From NCBI GenBank assembly GCA_900473915.1, contig UCNG01000011.1:482976-546975 (forward strand): a stretch of DNA of 64,000 nucleotides, read 5' to 3'. Origin of the DNA: Hyphomicrobiales bacterium (GTDB taxonomy: Bacteria; Pseudomonadota; Alphaproteobacteria; Rhizobiales; Rhizobiaceae). This document shows, piece after piece, positions 1 to 8,736 of the stretch (position 1 is its first letter; every line of letters starts with the position of its first letter). The notes under the pieces are model-generated. The model was not told the DNA's origin. It worked only from the letters and a program-made list of their open reading frames with translations, and made no database searches. A program made the position numbers and the translations under genes.

Positions 1-2
1 GC

Positions 3-1238
3 CTCATGTTCACCTCCATCGGTGAAGTGGCGCAGGCAATCGTCACCAATACCGGCATCAAGCGCGATATTGTCGACGTCGGCTGGCCCTCGGCTGCGGC
101 GATCGCTTTTGGATCGTCGGTGGGCTTGTGGGTCATTCCGGTCGGTATTCTGGTCAACATTGCGCTTCTGCTGCTGCGCTGGACGCGCACGCTGAATGTG
201 GACGTCTGGAATTTCTGGCACTTTGCCTTTGTCGGCTCACTGGTCGTCGCTGCAACGGACAATCTCGCCTACGGCATCATCATTGCAGCACTCGTTGCCG
301 CTCTATCCCTGTTGTTTGCAGACTGGTCCGCGCGCGCCGTTCAGCAATTTTATGGCGTACCAGGCGTTTCCGTGCCGCATCTGGCTTCCGCGCAGATTCT
401 GCCGATTGCGATCATCCTCAACTGGATCATGGACCGCATTCCCGGCATCAACAAAATCAATATCAGCACCGAAACCATCGAACGCCGCTTCGGCGTGTTC
501 GGCGAACCGGTCGTGCTTGGCCTGATCATCGGCTTGGTGCTCGGACTCATAGCATTTTACAATGCGGGCGATTTCGGCACCGTTCTCGCCAAGGTTCTCG
601 GCACCGGCATGACGCTTGCAGCAGTCATGCTGCTTCTGCCGCGCATGGTCAAAATCCTGATGGAAGGCCTGTTGCCCGTGTCGGATGCAGCGCAGGAATT
701 CGTGCGCAAGCGCACCGGCGATCGTGAACTTCTCGTCGGCCTCGACTCGGCAATTCTCATCGGGCATCCGGCGGCGATTTCGTCCTCGCTCATTCTCGTG
801 CCGATTGCGATCATCCTGTCGGTTATCCTGCCGGGCAACCGCGTGATCCTGTTCGCAGACCTTGCCGTTATTCCCTTCATTGTCGCGATGACAGCGCCGC
901 TCCTGAAAGGAAACGTGTTCCGCATGGTCGTCGTCGGAACGATTACGCTGGCCATCGGCTTCTACGTAGCCAATGCGCTTGCACCATTGTTTACCAGCGC
1001 TGCCGTTTCGTCGGGCTTCAAGCTGCCTGAAAACGCCCTGCAAATTACGTCTGTGGTCGATGGTTTCCTGTGGGTGCCATATGTCATCATCTCGGCCATC
1101 CAGTGGCTTGGTGCTATCGGTATCGCGGTGATTGCCGTTGTTATTGCAGCACTTTTCATGCTCTATCGTCGCAACACGCTGGCATGGGAACGCGCCGCAG
1201 GCGCCGAGGACGAACCGGCGGACGAATTTGCTGCCTGA
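3..1238 (+). CDS. gatC: PTS galactitol-type transporter subunit IIC, 5' truncated by window edge
   Basis: This is the integral-membrane sugar channel of a galactitol-family phosphotransferase system, translocating the polyol while IIB phosphorylates it. The visible part is about 410 residues, very hydrophobic, with the family block IVDVGWP near residue 22 and the stretch NVDVWNFWH near residue 65. In E. coli GatC (about 450 aa) the VDVGWP block lies roughly 55 residues further from the N-terminus, so the frame almost certainly continues upstream of the window and the first ATG (base 6) is internal. IIA and IIB follow on the same strand, giving the order C-A-B. A catabolic dehydrogenase or aldolase is not visible here and may lie upstream. 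Galactitol is inferred from the family; a different polyol is possible. Confidence 0.88.
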   Translation, partial: LMFTSIGEVAQAIVTNTGIKRDIVDVGWPSAAAIAFGSSVGLWVIPVGILVNIALLLLRWTRTLNVDVWNFWHFAFVGSLVVAATDNLAYGIIIAALVAALSLLFADWSARAVQQFYGVPGVSVPHLASAQILPIAIILNWIMDRIPGINKINISTETIERRFGVFGEPVVLGLIIGLVLGLIAFYNAGDFGTVLAKVLGTGMTLAAVMLLLPRMVKILMEGLLPVSDAAQEFVRKRTGDRELLVGLDSAILIGHPAAISSSLILVPIAIILSVILPGNRVILFADLAVIPFIVAMTAPLLKGNVFRMVVVGTITLAIGFYVANALAPLFTSAAVSSGFKLPENALQITSVVDGFLWVPYVIISAIQWLGAIGIAVIAVVIAALFMLYRRNTLAWERAAGAEDEPADEFAA

Positions 1239-1267
1239 TGGCAGCAATGATCGGCGCAAGAATCAAA

Positions 1268-1300
1268 GTCGCACGTCGCAATCGGCGTGCGGCCTTCTTT
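1268..1300 (+). promoter_or_regulatory. Intercistronic hairpin between IIC and IIA
   Basis: GTCGCACG (1268-1275) pairs with CGTGCGGC (1286-1293) over 8 pairs including one G-U, loop of 10, followed by CTTCTTT. It sits just before the IIA ribosome site. It could be a weak attenuator or a transcript-processing stem that sets IIC versus IIA/IIB levels; the T tract is interrupted. Confidence 0.4.
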
Positions 1301-1314
1301 AAACGGAGAATGGA

Positions 1315-1776
1315 ATGGCAGCCGGCCTGATTGAGTTTCTCGACCCGCAAGCAATCGAGCTTCAGAGCGAAGCAAAAACCAATGAAGAAATTATCCGCAT
1401 ACTCGCGGGCAAACTGGAAAAGCTCGGCTATGTAAAGGCGAGCTATGCCGACGCCGTTGTCAGCCGGGAACTGTCGATGCCGACGGGACTGCCGCTTGAG
1501 CGCGACGAGAATGTCGCCGTGCCTCACACCGACCCCGAGCATGTCCTCAAGGCCGGAATTGCTTTGGCGACACTGAGATCACCAATTGAATTTGCCAATA
1601 TGGAAGACCCTGAAGAAGCTGTTCCCGTTGGATTAGTCTTTCTGCTTGCCATCGATGACAAGGATAAACAGATTGAAACCCTGCAGCAGATTATGGCGAC
1701 CATACAGGATGCTGACGCACTCGACAGGCTGAAAGCGGCGCGCACGCTGGAAGACGTCCAATCCGCGTTGCAATGA
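1315..1776 (+). CDS. gatA: PTS galactitol-type subunit IIA (EIIA type 2)
   Basis: A 153-residue cytoplasmic phosphocarrier that accepts phosphate from HPr and passes it to IIB. The active-site histidine is His71 in the block VAVPHTD, typical of the mannitol/fructose-type (PTS_EIIA_2) fold, and the length is normal for the family. The ATG is preceded by an ACGGAGA ribosome site 6 bases upstream. It lies 76 bases after IIC, with a hairpin in the gap, and 34 bases before the IIB start. Substrate assignment rests on the neighbouring galactitol-like IIC. Confidence 0.9.
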   Translation: MAAGLIEFLDPQAIELQSEAKTNEEIIRILAGKLEKLGYVKASYADAVVSRELSMPTGLPLERDENVAVPHTDPEHVLKAGIALATLRSPIEFANMEDPEEAVPVGLVFLLAIDDKDKQIETLQQIMATIQDADALDRLKAARTLEDVQSALQ

Positions 1777-1810
1777 AACGCGCTCTCAATAAATGAACCT
1801 GGAGGAACCC

Positions 1811-2098
1811 ATGGCCAGAATAAAAACAATCCTCTTCGCTTGCGGCACGGGTGTGGCGACATCCACGGCAGTGAACGCGACCGTTACCGAAGAAATGAAA
1901 AAGCGCGGGCTTACCTTCAATGCCCAGCAGGCGAAGGCAACGGAAGTCGCTTCACTGGCCGACAACGTGGATTTCATTGTTTCCACCACGCCTATTTCGG
2001 CTTCGGTGACCAAGCCTGTCATCAAGGGATTGCCCTTCCTCACCGGCATCGGCAAGGATCAGGTTCTCGATCAGATCGAGGCTGAACTGCGCAAGTAA
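1811..2098 (+). CDS. gatB: PTS galactitol-type subunit IIB
   Basis: A 95-residue PTS IIB protein that carries phosphate on a cysteine and transfers it to the incoming sugar alcohol. The P-loop-like motif FACGTGVATS places the phosphocysteine at Cys11. An upstream in-frame ATG at 1793 exists, but GGAGG at 1800-1804 lies correctly for the ATG at 1811, and only that start gives the usual 94-95 residue length. Last gene of the operon; a strong terminator follows 30 bases later. Confidence 0.9.
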   Translation: MARIKTILFACGTGVATSTAVNATVTEEMKKRGLTFNAQQAKATEVASLADNVDFIVSTTPISASVTKPVIKGLPFLTGIGKDQVLDQIEAELRK

Positions 2099-2128
2099 TA
2101 TCTTGACGGTCTGCGGGTTGCAGCAAGG

Positions 2129-2160
2129 AAGGAGCGGCTATGGCCGCTCCTTCTCGGTTT
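2129..2160 (+). terminator. Rho-independent terminator, gat operon
   Basis: Perfect 10-bp stem AAGGAGCGGC / GCCGCTCCTT with a TATG loop, followed by TCTCGGTTT. It lies between two convergent units and could serve both; the purine-rich left arm gives TTCC on the other strand. Confidence 0.75.
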
Positions 2161-2164
2161 CAGC

Positions 2165-2923
2165 TCAAGAAGAAGCCTGCTCGGGCATCCTCGGCAAACT
2201 CGTCAGAAGCTTCCTCGTATAGCTATGTTGCGGGTCGGAAAGAATATCCCGCGTATTGCCCTGTTCCACAATCCGCCCCTGTTCCAGAACGATCAGCCGT
2301 TCACATAGCAGCGCGACCAGCGCAATGTCGTGCGACACCACCACGAAAGTGGTCCGTTCCGAAAGCGAACGCATGAGTTCGATGATGCGGGCGCGCGTCG
2401 TCAGGTCGAGTGCACTCACCACCTCATCGGCGATGATGAGATCGGGCTTCGAGACGATCGCCCGGGCAATGGCGATGCGCTGGCGCTGGCCGCCGGAAAA
2501 CTCGTGCGGATAACGGCGAGCCGCATCCGCAGGCAGATCGACGGAAGCAAGCGCCTGCGCAACGGCCTGTGCAATATCGGTCTGGATTTTCAGGGACCGC
2601 AGCGGTTCTGCGATAATGTCGAATACGCGCTGACGCGGGTCGAGCGATGAATAGGGGTCCTGAAACACCGCCTGCACCGAACGGCGGAAATCGCGCATGA
2701 AACTGCGATTGCGAATATCCAGCGGGTTGCCGCGAAACGAGACATTTCCTGAGGAGGCGCGCTGCAATCCGAGCAGCAATTTCAGCATGGTCGTCTTGCC
2801 CGAACCGGACTCACCGACAATGCCGAGATTGCTTCCGGTCTCAAGCTTCAGATCCACCTCATGCAGGACCGTCTTGCCCCCGGGATAGGCGAATGAAACA
2901 CGCGAAAGGTCCATCAATGTCAT
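2165..2923 (-). CDS. Peptide ABC transporter ATP-binding protein (DppF-like)
   Basis: One of two cytoplasmic ATPases energising a dipeptide/oligopeptide importer. It is 252 aa, with Walker A GESGSGKT at 37-44, Q-loop Gln88 in VFQDP, signature FSGGQ at 142-146, Walker B LIIADE at 162-167 and switch His198. The Walker B tail reads DEVVSALD where the family usually has DEPVSALD, a conservative oddity. It is shorter than many DppF proteins because the C-terminal oligopeptide extension is brief. Its start overlaps the stop of the upstream ATPase gene (ATGA-type), showing translational coupling. Last gene of the operon. Nickel import is an alternative substrate for this family. Confidence 0.88.
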   Translation of the reverse strand: MTLMDLSRVSFAYPGGKTVLHEVDLKLETGSNLGIVGESGSGKTTMLKLLLGLQRASSGNVSFRGNPLDIRNRSFMRDFRRSVQAVFQDPYSSLDPRQRVFDIIAEPLRSLKIQTDIAQAVAQALASVDLPADAARRYPHEFSGGQRQRIAIARAIVSKPDLIIADEVVSALDLTTRARIIELMRSLSERTTFVVVSHDIALVALLCERLIVLEQGRIVEQGNTRDILSDPQHSYTRKLLTSLPRMPEQASS

Positions 2924-3729
2924 CGCGCAACCTCCAACGCAGCATCGAATGCCCGCGCCGCAGCCACGAGCCCCTGCGTATAGGGTTGCTGCGGGTCGGT
3001 GAAGAGCCTTGTGACCGGCCCTTCTTCTATAAGTTGGCCGTGCCGCAGAACCAGCGCGCGTTGAGTGACTGTAGCGACCACCGGCAAATCGTGGCTGATG
3101 AACAGAAGCCCCATCCCTTCGTCGCGCACCAGTTGCTCCAGCAGTTTCAAAATTTCGGCCTGCGTGGTGACATCGAGCGCCGTCGTCGGCTCATCCGCAA
3201 TCAGAAGCCGGGGGCGGCAGGCAAGAGCCATGGCGATAGCCGCACGCTGGCGCTGCCCGCCGGATATTTCATGCGGCCAGGATCGGGCTATACGTTCCGG
3301 GTCCGGCAGGGACACGCGTTCCAGAAGCGCGTGGACTTGAGCATTCACTTCACTCTTTCCCAGCCTGCGCCCGTCACGAGCGGCGCGCCGATGGACGACC
3401 AGACCAACCTGCTTGCCGATCCGCATCAGCGGGTCGAGCGCCGTCATCGGCTCCTGAAACACCGTTGCCACGCTCTGGCCGCGCGACGGCACCAGATCGC
3501 GGTCGCGTGCGCCCACCACCTGATGGCCATCAAGCATGACCGATCCGCTTGCGCGCATCCCGTCCGGCAGCAGTCCCATGATGGCAAGGGCCGTCAACGA
3601 CTTGCCTGAACCGGACTCGCCGATCAGGCCGACCCGTTCCCCCTGCCCGACCGACAGCGAGACGCCCGAGACCAGCGGCTTGCCGCCGGTTTCGATATGA
3701 AGGTTCTCTACTTGCAGCAAAGCGCTCAA
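2920..3729 (-). CDS. Peptide ABC transporter ATP-binding protein (DppD-like)
   Basis: The second ATPase of the peptide importer, 269 aa. Visible motifs are Walker A GESGSGKS at 37-44, the Q-loop in [12 protein letters not shown] near 91, signature ISGGQ at 155-159, Walker B LLIADEP at 175-181 and switch His213. The C-terminus ends with the family tail around [12 protein letters not shown]. It overlaps both neighbours by 4 bases, so permease, DppD and DppF are a coupled unit. The order permease-permease-ATPase-ATPase is standard for Dpp/Opp operons. Confidence 0.9.
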   Translation of the reverse strand: MSALLQVENLHIETGGKPLVSGVSLSVGQGERVGLIGESGSGKSLTALAIMGLLPDGMRASGSVMLDGHQVVGARDRDLVPSRGQSVATVFQEPMTALDPLMRIGKQVGLVVHRRAARDGRRLGKSEVNAQVHALLERVSLPDPERIARSWPHEISGGQRQRAAIAMALACRPRLLIADEPTTALDVTTQAEILKLLEQLVRDEGMGLLFISHDLPVVATVTQRALVLRHGQLIEEGPVTRLFTDPQQPYTQGLVAAARAFDAALEVAR

Positions 3730-4586
3730 CGTCGCCTCCTTCGCGTCGGGTCAGCCACGTCCCTCAGGCCGTCTGCGAACAGATTGAGCCCAATCACCAG
3801 CGACACGAGCGCCAGACCGGGCGCTATGGCACCAAAGGGCGCCGTATAAACCGACGCCTGCGCTTCCTGAAGAAGCCGCCCCCAAGATGAGTTGGGCGGC
3901 GGTGCGCCGAGACCGAGATAGGAAAGCGATGCTTCGGCAATGACCGCCAGCCCGAACTGGAGAGCGAAATTCACGATCAATGTCGGCCAGATATTCGGCA
4001 GCACATGGATGCGAACCAATCCGAGCCACGACGTGCCGGAAATGCGCGAAGCCGTGATGTAATCCATCGCCAGAACCCGCTTGGCAAGAATGCGGGTCAG
4101 ACGCGCCACAATGGCCGAGCCGGCAATACCAATGGCCACTATCGCTGTCGTGAGGCTGGCGCCATCGCTGGAAGCGACGATCAACATGGCCAGCAACAAC
4201 GTGGGGAAGGCAATCAGAATATCGAGCGTCGCAGCCAGAACGTCATCGAGCGTCTGTGTCGCAAACGCGGCAAGGACACCCAGCGTCACGCCAATCACCG
4301 CGCTGATCGCGACCGCCCCGCAGCCGACGACAAGCGCAATGCGCGAACCGACCATGATCTGGGTCATCAGATCGCGCCCCAAACGATCCGTACCGGCCCA
4401 ATGCAGCCATGAAGGCGCCTCCAGCCGCCCGCCCACCATTTCGCCGACACCGTAAGGCGTCCACACCAGCGTGAGAAGCGCGACAACCAGATGCACTCCG
4501 AGCAGCAACCCTCCCGCGACCAGCGGCCATGGCAGACGCCAGGCTGGCTTGGGATTTGAAATTCCCATTTCCACAGGCTCCGTCAT
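3726..4586 (-). CDS. Peptide ABC transporter permease (DppC-like)
   Basis: Inner-membrane permease of 286 aa. After a short cytoplasmic tail there is a transmembrane segment, then the DppC hallmark GTDRLGRDLM near residue 68 and a BPD_transp_1 core with five further hydrophobic segments. The cytoplasmic EAA-type loop contacting the ATPase is around TASRISGTSWLGLVRIHVLPN. It overlaps the next permease gene by 4 bases. It pairs with the DppB-like protein to form the translocation pore. Confidence 0.88.
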   Translation of the reverse strand: MTEPVEMGISNPKPAWRLPWPLVAGGLLLGVHLVVALLTLVWTPYGVGEMVGGRLEAPSWLHWAGTDRLGRDLMTQIMVGSRIALVVGCGAVAISAVIGVTLGVLAAFATQTLDDVLAATLDILIAFPTLLLAMLIVASSDGASLTTAIVAIGIAGSAIVARLTRILAKRVLAMDYITASRISGTSWLGLVRIHVLPNIWPTLIVNFALQFGLAVIAEASLSYLGLGAPPPNSSWGRLLQEAQASVYTAPFGAIAPGLALVSLVIGLNLFADGLRDVADPTRRRRR

Positions 4587-5605
4587 GCTCGCTCTCCGGC
4601 AGATCGTTGGCGCAGGCGTGGGTCAATCAGCCGTTGCAGCAGGTCCGCGGCAAAGCCGACCAGCAGCACCAGAAGCGTGGAGACAAACAGGACACCCTGA
4701 ACGTTGGGATAGTCGCGCTGCTCGATGCCGAGCAGGAGCATCGAACCGAGGCCAGGGAGCGAGAATACGCGCTCGACCACAACCGCACCCAGCAATGTCG
4801 ATGCAAGCTCGATCCCCAGAATGGAGATCACGGGCACTGCGCCGTTGCGGATACCGTGACGGACAAGCGCCTGCGAGAATGTCGCGCCAAGCGCACGCGC
4901 GGTGCGAAGATAATCGCTGCCAAGCACATCCTGCGTGGCGGAACGAACATAACGGATCAAAGACGCCGACATGACGATGGCAATGGTCGCGACAGGCAAT
5001 ACCAGCGACTGGAACGCGGCAGGCGCTGTCTGCCAACCGCGCGATGGAAAGCCGCCGGAGGGAAACAGCCGCAACTTAACGGCAAAAACCCAGACCAGCA
5101 GAATGCCGATCCAGAAAACCGGCACGGCGATGCCCAACTGGGAAACGACAGATATGAGCGATCCATACCACCGGTTCTGGCGCACGACCGACAGAAGGCC
5201 GAGTGGCACCGCGATGATGATAGCAACGAGAAATGCCATCAGCGTCAACGGCACGGTCACGATCAACCGCTTGCCGATTTCGCCGAGAACCGACGCTCCG
5301 CTCACAAAGGAATTACCGAGATCGAAGCGCAAAAGACTGCCGATAAAGCGCAGGAACTGTTCATAGAGCGGCAGGTCCGACCCGACCTGCTTGCGTGCGG
5401 CTTCGATCTGCGCTGCATCCGCGCCGACGGAAACAAGCGCATTGGCAGGATCGCCCGGCAACAGGCGCAGCAGCAGAAACAGCACGATCGATGCGATGAG
5501 AACCGACAGGACCAGTATGGCCGAGCGGCGTATGATATAGGCGAAAATAGCGTTTACCTCTCCGATGTGAGGGGCAGCGCTCGGACCCTCATGCAAATGC
5601 GACAA
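4583..5605 (-). CDS. Peptide ABC transporter permease (DppB-like), start uncertain
   Basis: The second pore subunit, up to 340 aa, with the DppB N-terminal pattern (RR-hydrophobic helix-LLLRLLPGDPA) and an EAA loop near RTARALGATFSQALVRHGIRN. The start is problematic. The only canonical codon giving the full frame is TTG at 5605 with a poor ribosome site, adding about 20 residues before the conserved AYIIRR. A good GGAGAG lies just before that point, but no ATG, GTG or TTG follows it; the nearest codon at the expected distance is ATT. See the finding. The binding-protein gene lies 68 bases upstream on the same strand. Confidence 0.85.
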   Translation of the reverse strand: MSHLHEGPSAAPHIGEVNAIFAYIIRRSAILVLSVLIASIVLFLLLRLLPGDPANALVSVGADAAQIEAARKQVGSDLPLYEQFLRFIGSLLRFDLGNSFVSGASVLGEIGKRLIVTVPLTLMAFLVAIIIAVPLGLLSVVRQNRWYGSLISVVSQLGIAVPVFWIGILLVWVFAVKLRLFPSGGFPSRGWQTAPAAFQSLVLPVATIAIVMSASLIRYVRSATQDVLGSDYLRTARALGATFSQALVRHGIRNGAVPVISILGIELASTLLGAVVVERVFSLPGLGSMLLLGIEQRDYPNVQGVLFVSTLLVLLVGFAADLLQRLIDPRLRQRSAGERA

Positions 5606-5673
5606 CGCCGCCGGAAACTAATTCAGGCGGCGCGCGCTGTCGAGTTCATGTTCTCGATATCGACAGGCGGTTA

Positions 5674-7197
5674 TTACTCCGCCTTCACGATGTCATAAGC
5701 GAAGAATTGCGAATTCAGGCCGTTGACCGGATAACCGCTGACCGATTTCCTTGAAACGACGATCTGCGGATAGAGATAGAACCAGTTGCTGGCCGCATCC
5801 TCGGCGATGATCTTGTTGGCCTCGGTCAGTTTCGCCGTCTGTTCGTCCGTAGTCGCGCTCGCTTCCGCTTCCTTGACGAGATCGACAACCTTCGGATTGT
5901 TATAGCCCCAGTAAAAATCAGGATTGCCGTAGAACACGATGTCGCGATGGTTCACATGTTCCTGCAAGGTTGCCTGGAAATCATGCGCCTTGTAGACCTT
6001 TGTGTACCACTCATTGGCGGTAATGACGTTGATCTTGACCGTCACGCCGATCTTGGCCAGCTCGCTCTGGATGAACTGCGCGGCAATCGGGTGCGGATCG
6101 TAGTTCGGCGTATCGATGGTGAAGGTGAAGCCATCCGGATAACCGGCTTCCTTCAACAGCTCCTTGGCGCTTTCAGGATCATAGGCGTCGACCTTTGTAA
6201 GATCGACATACCACGGATCGGTCGGCGGCACGAAGGAACCGATCAACGTGCCGTAATCGCCCCAGACGGCCTTCAAGAGCTTCTGATCGTCGATGGCACG
6301 GGCAAGCGCCTTGCGCACTTTCACATTGTCGAAGGGTGCAACGCGGTCATTATAGGCCAACAGCAGCTTGGTGGTGGACTGTCCTTCGCTGAGGGTGAAA
6401 TCAGGATTATCCTTGAACTGGGCCAGCGAATCCGGGCTTTGAACCGACGTGATAATATCGACAGAACCAGTCAGCAACGCATTGTTGAGCGCGCTGGCGT
6501 CGGTGAAATACTGGAATACCACCTCGCCGTTTTTCGGCTTGGCGCCCCAATATTTATCGAAGCGCTTCATCGACAGCGACGAACCGCGACGCCAGTCTTC
6601 CAGCTCGTAAGGTCCGGTTCCGTCTTCCTTCGACTGCAAATCCTTCGCTTCGTCGTTCACCACCCACACATAGCTCAGATTATATGGCAGTGAGATGGAG
6701 CGCGACGACAGCTTGACGACAACCGTCTCATCGTCAGGGGTTTCGATAGCCGAAATGGATTTGAGGCTGCTTTTGCGCGAGCTTTTCGATTCCGGCGCGG
6801 CAACGCGCTCGATGGAAAACTTCACATCCCTGGAAGTCAGCGGCGCACCCGAGTGAAACGTTACGCCCGGCTGCAGCTTGAACGTGTAAGTCAGCCCGTC
6901 GTCGCTGACTTTGTAATCCTTCGACAGCACCGGCTCGACCTTTCCGTCATCGGCCAGCCGAAACAGCGCTTCATAGACATTGCCGTTGAAGGCTTCGTTG
7001 ATGCCCTGCCCTGCGCCTGCGGTATTATCGAGGTTCTGCGGCTCATAGAGCGAACCAATATTGATTGTCGCGTCTGGGTCGCTTTCCTGCGCCAGCGCCT
7101 GGCTGAACGATCCGGCGCCAAGCGCCACGGCCAATGCCGCGCTCAGCCCCCAGTAAGCCAATCCGGGTTTGCGATTACGAATGTTGAAGCCGCCCAT
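5674..7197 (-). CDS. Peptide ABC transporter substrate-binding protein (DppA-like, family 5)
   Basis: A periplasmic solute-binding protein of 507 aa. The N-terminus has a basic stretch, a hydrophobic core and an AQA site near residue 36, a Sec signal peptide. The mature part shows SBP_bac_5 landmarks: the LYEPQNLD opening, YTFKLQPGVTFHSGAPLTSRDV near 110 and VRKALARAID near 300. It delivers peptide to the Dpp-like permease. It is first in the operon and its promoter lies in the divergent gap shared with an M24 peptidase, suggesting peptide uptake coupled to hydrolysis. Confidence 0.9.
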   Translation of the reverse strand: MGGFNIRNRKPGLAYWGLSAALAVALGAGSFSQALAQESDPDATINIGSLYEPQNLDNTAGAGQGINEAFNGNVYEALFRLADDGKVEPVLSKDYKVSDDGLTYTFKLQPGVTFHSGAPLTSRDVKFSIERVAAPESKSSRKSSLKSISAIETPDDETVVVKLSSRSISLPYNLSYVWVVNDEAKDLQSKEDGTGPYELEDWRRGSSLSMKRFDKYWGAKPKNGEVVFQYFTDASALNNALLTGSVDIITSVQSPDSLAQFKDNPDFTLSEGQSTTKLLLAYNDRVAPFDNVKVRKALARAIDDQKLLKAVWGDYGTLIGSFVPPTDPWYVDLTKVDAYDPESAKELLKEAGYPDGFTFTIDTPNYDPHPIAAQFIQSELAKIGVTVKINVITANEWYTKVYKAHDFQATLQEHVNHRDIVFYGNPDFYWGYNNPKVVDLVKEAEASATTDEQTAKLTEANKIIAEDAASNWFYLYPQIVVSRKSVSGYPVNGLNSQFFAYDIVKAE

Positions 7198-7509
7198 ATT
7201 ATTCTCCTGCGTGGAAAGTGCCCTTCCGGGCTCTCCGTCAGAGCATTTCCCGTTCTATCGGGAATGCTCTATCTATTTGTTTTTACGCCTGTCTTATTTC
7301 GAAACCGGTACCGCTTTCGAGAAGCATGCCTTGACGACGGTTATACCGCGACGGAGAGAGCATCGGTAAGCGGCGACACGATGAGATAGTGAGAATTATT
7401 AGAAATTTATTCTATAAAGAGTCAATCGATTGGATAAATCATCCGGACGCCAGCTCGGACCATCCGATATAAGCCACACCGACAAAGCACCAACCCCGAG
7501 AGATGAGCT
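7198..7509. other. Divergent intergenic region, dpp-like operon and M24 peptidase
   Basis: This 312-bp gap must hold the two divergent promoters. It carries the rhizobial mosaic-like repeat at 7240-7330 and an A/T-rich segment near 7390-7440 that probably contains the peptidase promoter. I could not pick a convincing operator. Confidence 0.5.
7240..7330. repeat. Rhizobial intergenic mosaic-like (RIME-type) repeat
   Basis: A palindrome AGAGCATT(T)CCCG / CGGGAATGCTCT with a TTCTAT loop is followed by ATCTATTTGTTTTTACGC and a C-rich/CCGCTTTCG tail. This architecture (AGAGC stem, TTTGTTTTTACGC spacer, CCGCTTT tail) matches, from memory, a dispersed intergenic element common in Brucella, Ochrobactrum and rhizobia. 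One copy is seen in the window, so its repetitive nature is inferred from family knowledge. Confidence 0.6.
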
Positions 7510-8736
7510 ATGACCTATATGGATCGGCACCGCGTTCAGGAACTGCTTACCGCGGAAGGACTGGATGCACTGGTGCTTTTTCAGCCTGAAAATTTTCGCT
7601 ATGCTACCGGGATTGCGGCAGGCGTGGCGACAATGTGGGGGCGCGCCGGATCGGCCATAGCGCTTGTTCCGGCAGAGGCATCGGCGCAACTTGGCGCGAT
7701 TGTCAGCGATCAGGCGCTGGCAGCGGCTGGCGCCACGACGGATGACATCGACTTTCGTTCGCACAGAATCTGGATTGATGCCGTTACGGTTCACGGTGCC
7801 CGCACGATAGAAGACATTAACCTGGCTTATCGCGAGAGCGGCAATATCGGACCGCGCCCGGAAACCTTCGACCAGACAGCAGCCTTTCAACTGCTTGCCG
7901 ACATGATTGCCGAACGGGGCCTTGCTCGGGCGAGCGTCGGGATCGACCTGGAATTCGTACCCGCCGCCGATTTTGAACGCCTGAAAGCAACCCTGCCTTC
8001 GGTTCATTGGCGCGATGCTTCCGGCATCGTCAAGCAGTTGCGCCTGATAAAGAGCGCCCGCGAGATCGAGTTTCTGCGCAATGCCGCCCATTATGCGGAA
8101 AGCGGTCTGCAGGAGATGGCGGCGAAAGCGCGTTCCGGTGCCACGGCGGCGGAACTTTCCGACGCCTGGTTCGCCGGAGCAACCAGTGCCGCCAAGGCGA
8201 AGGGCCAAGGCCTGTCCGGTCACTGGGCCTATATTTCGGTCGGGCCGAACCTCCAGAACCCGGCGGCACAACTGGCGGAAGGCGGTCTCATCAAGGCCGA
8301 TGTCGGCACGCTGGTAAACGGCTATTCTTCAGATGGCGCGCGTACCTATGTCCACGGCGAGCCTGCGCCCCTTGCCAGGCAGATTTACGACGCGCTTTTC
8401 GAAACCTTCCATGCCGGTATCGCCTTGCTGAAGCCCGGCAATACATTCGGACAGGTCCACGAAACGATGCTTTCCACCATGCGGCGTCGTGGTTTTAGCG
8501 AATATTATCGCGGGCATTTCGGGCACTCGGTCGGCTCCGCGCTAGGAATCGAGGAATGGCCTTTCATCTCGCAGGGCAACAACATGGTTTTTGAACCGAA
8601 CATGGTGCTGGCTGTTGAAGCCCCGTTCTATGCCAACGGTTTGGGGGCGCTGATGATCGAGGAACAATTCCTCATCACCGCAGACGGGGCGGAAACGATG
8701 AACGCTCTTTCGCGCGATCTGGTCTCGATAGGCTGA
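7510..8736 (+). CDS. M24 family metallopeptidase (Xaa-Pro dipeptidase/creatinase-like)
   Basis: A cytoplasmic pita-bread-fold hydrolase of 408 aa with an N-terminal creatinase-type domain (about 1-170) and a catalytic domain. The five dimetal ligands are all present: Asp264 (KADVG), Asp275 (SSDGAR), His339 (GHFGHS), Glu370 (AVEAP) and Glu384 (MIEEQ). This argues for a true metal-dependent peptidase rather than metal-free creatinase. It is divergent from a peptide importer, so a likely role is cleaving imported Xaa-Pro or modified dipeptides. Substrate is unproven. Confidence 0.87.
   Translation: MTYMDRHRVQELLTAEGLDALVLFQPENFRYATGIAAGVATMWGRAGSAIALVPAEASAQLGAIVSDQALAAAGATTDDIDFRSHRIWIDAVTVHGARTIEDINLAYRESGNIGPRPETFDQTAAFQLLADMIAERGLARASVGIDLEFVPAADFERLKATLPSVHWRDASGIVKQLRLIKSAREIEFLRNAAHYAESGLQEMAAKARSGATAAELSDAWFAGATSAAKAKGQGLSGHWAYISVGPNLQNPAAQLAEGGLIKADVGTLVNGYSSDGARTYVHGEPAPLARQIYDALFETFHAGIALLKPGNTFGQVHETMLSTMRRRGFSEYYRGHFGHSVGSALGIEEWPFISQGNNMVFEPNMVLAVEAPFYANGLGALMIEEQFLITADGAETMNALSRDLVSIG

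Noticed and set aside
303-1259. Minus-strand 318-codon frame opposite the PTS IIC gene
   Set aside because: Exact antisense shadow of a clear membrane protein; charged low-information sequence.
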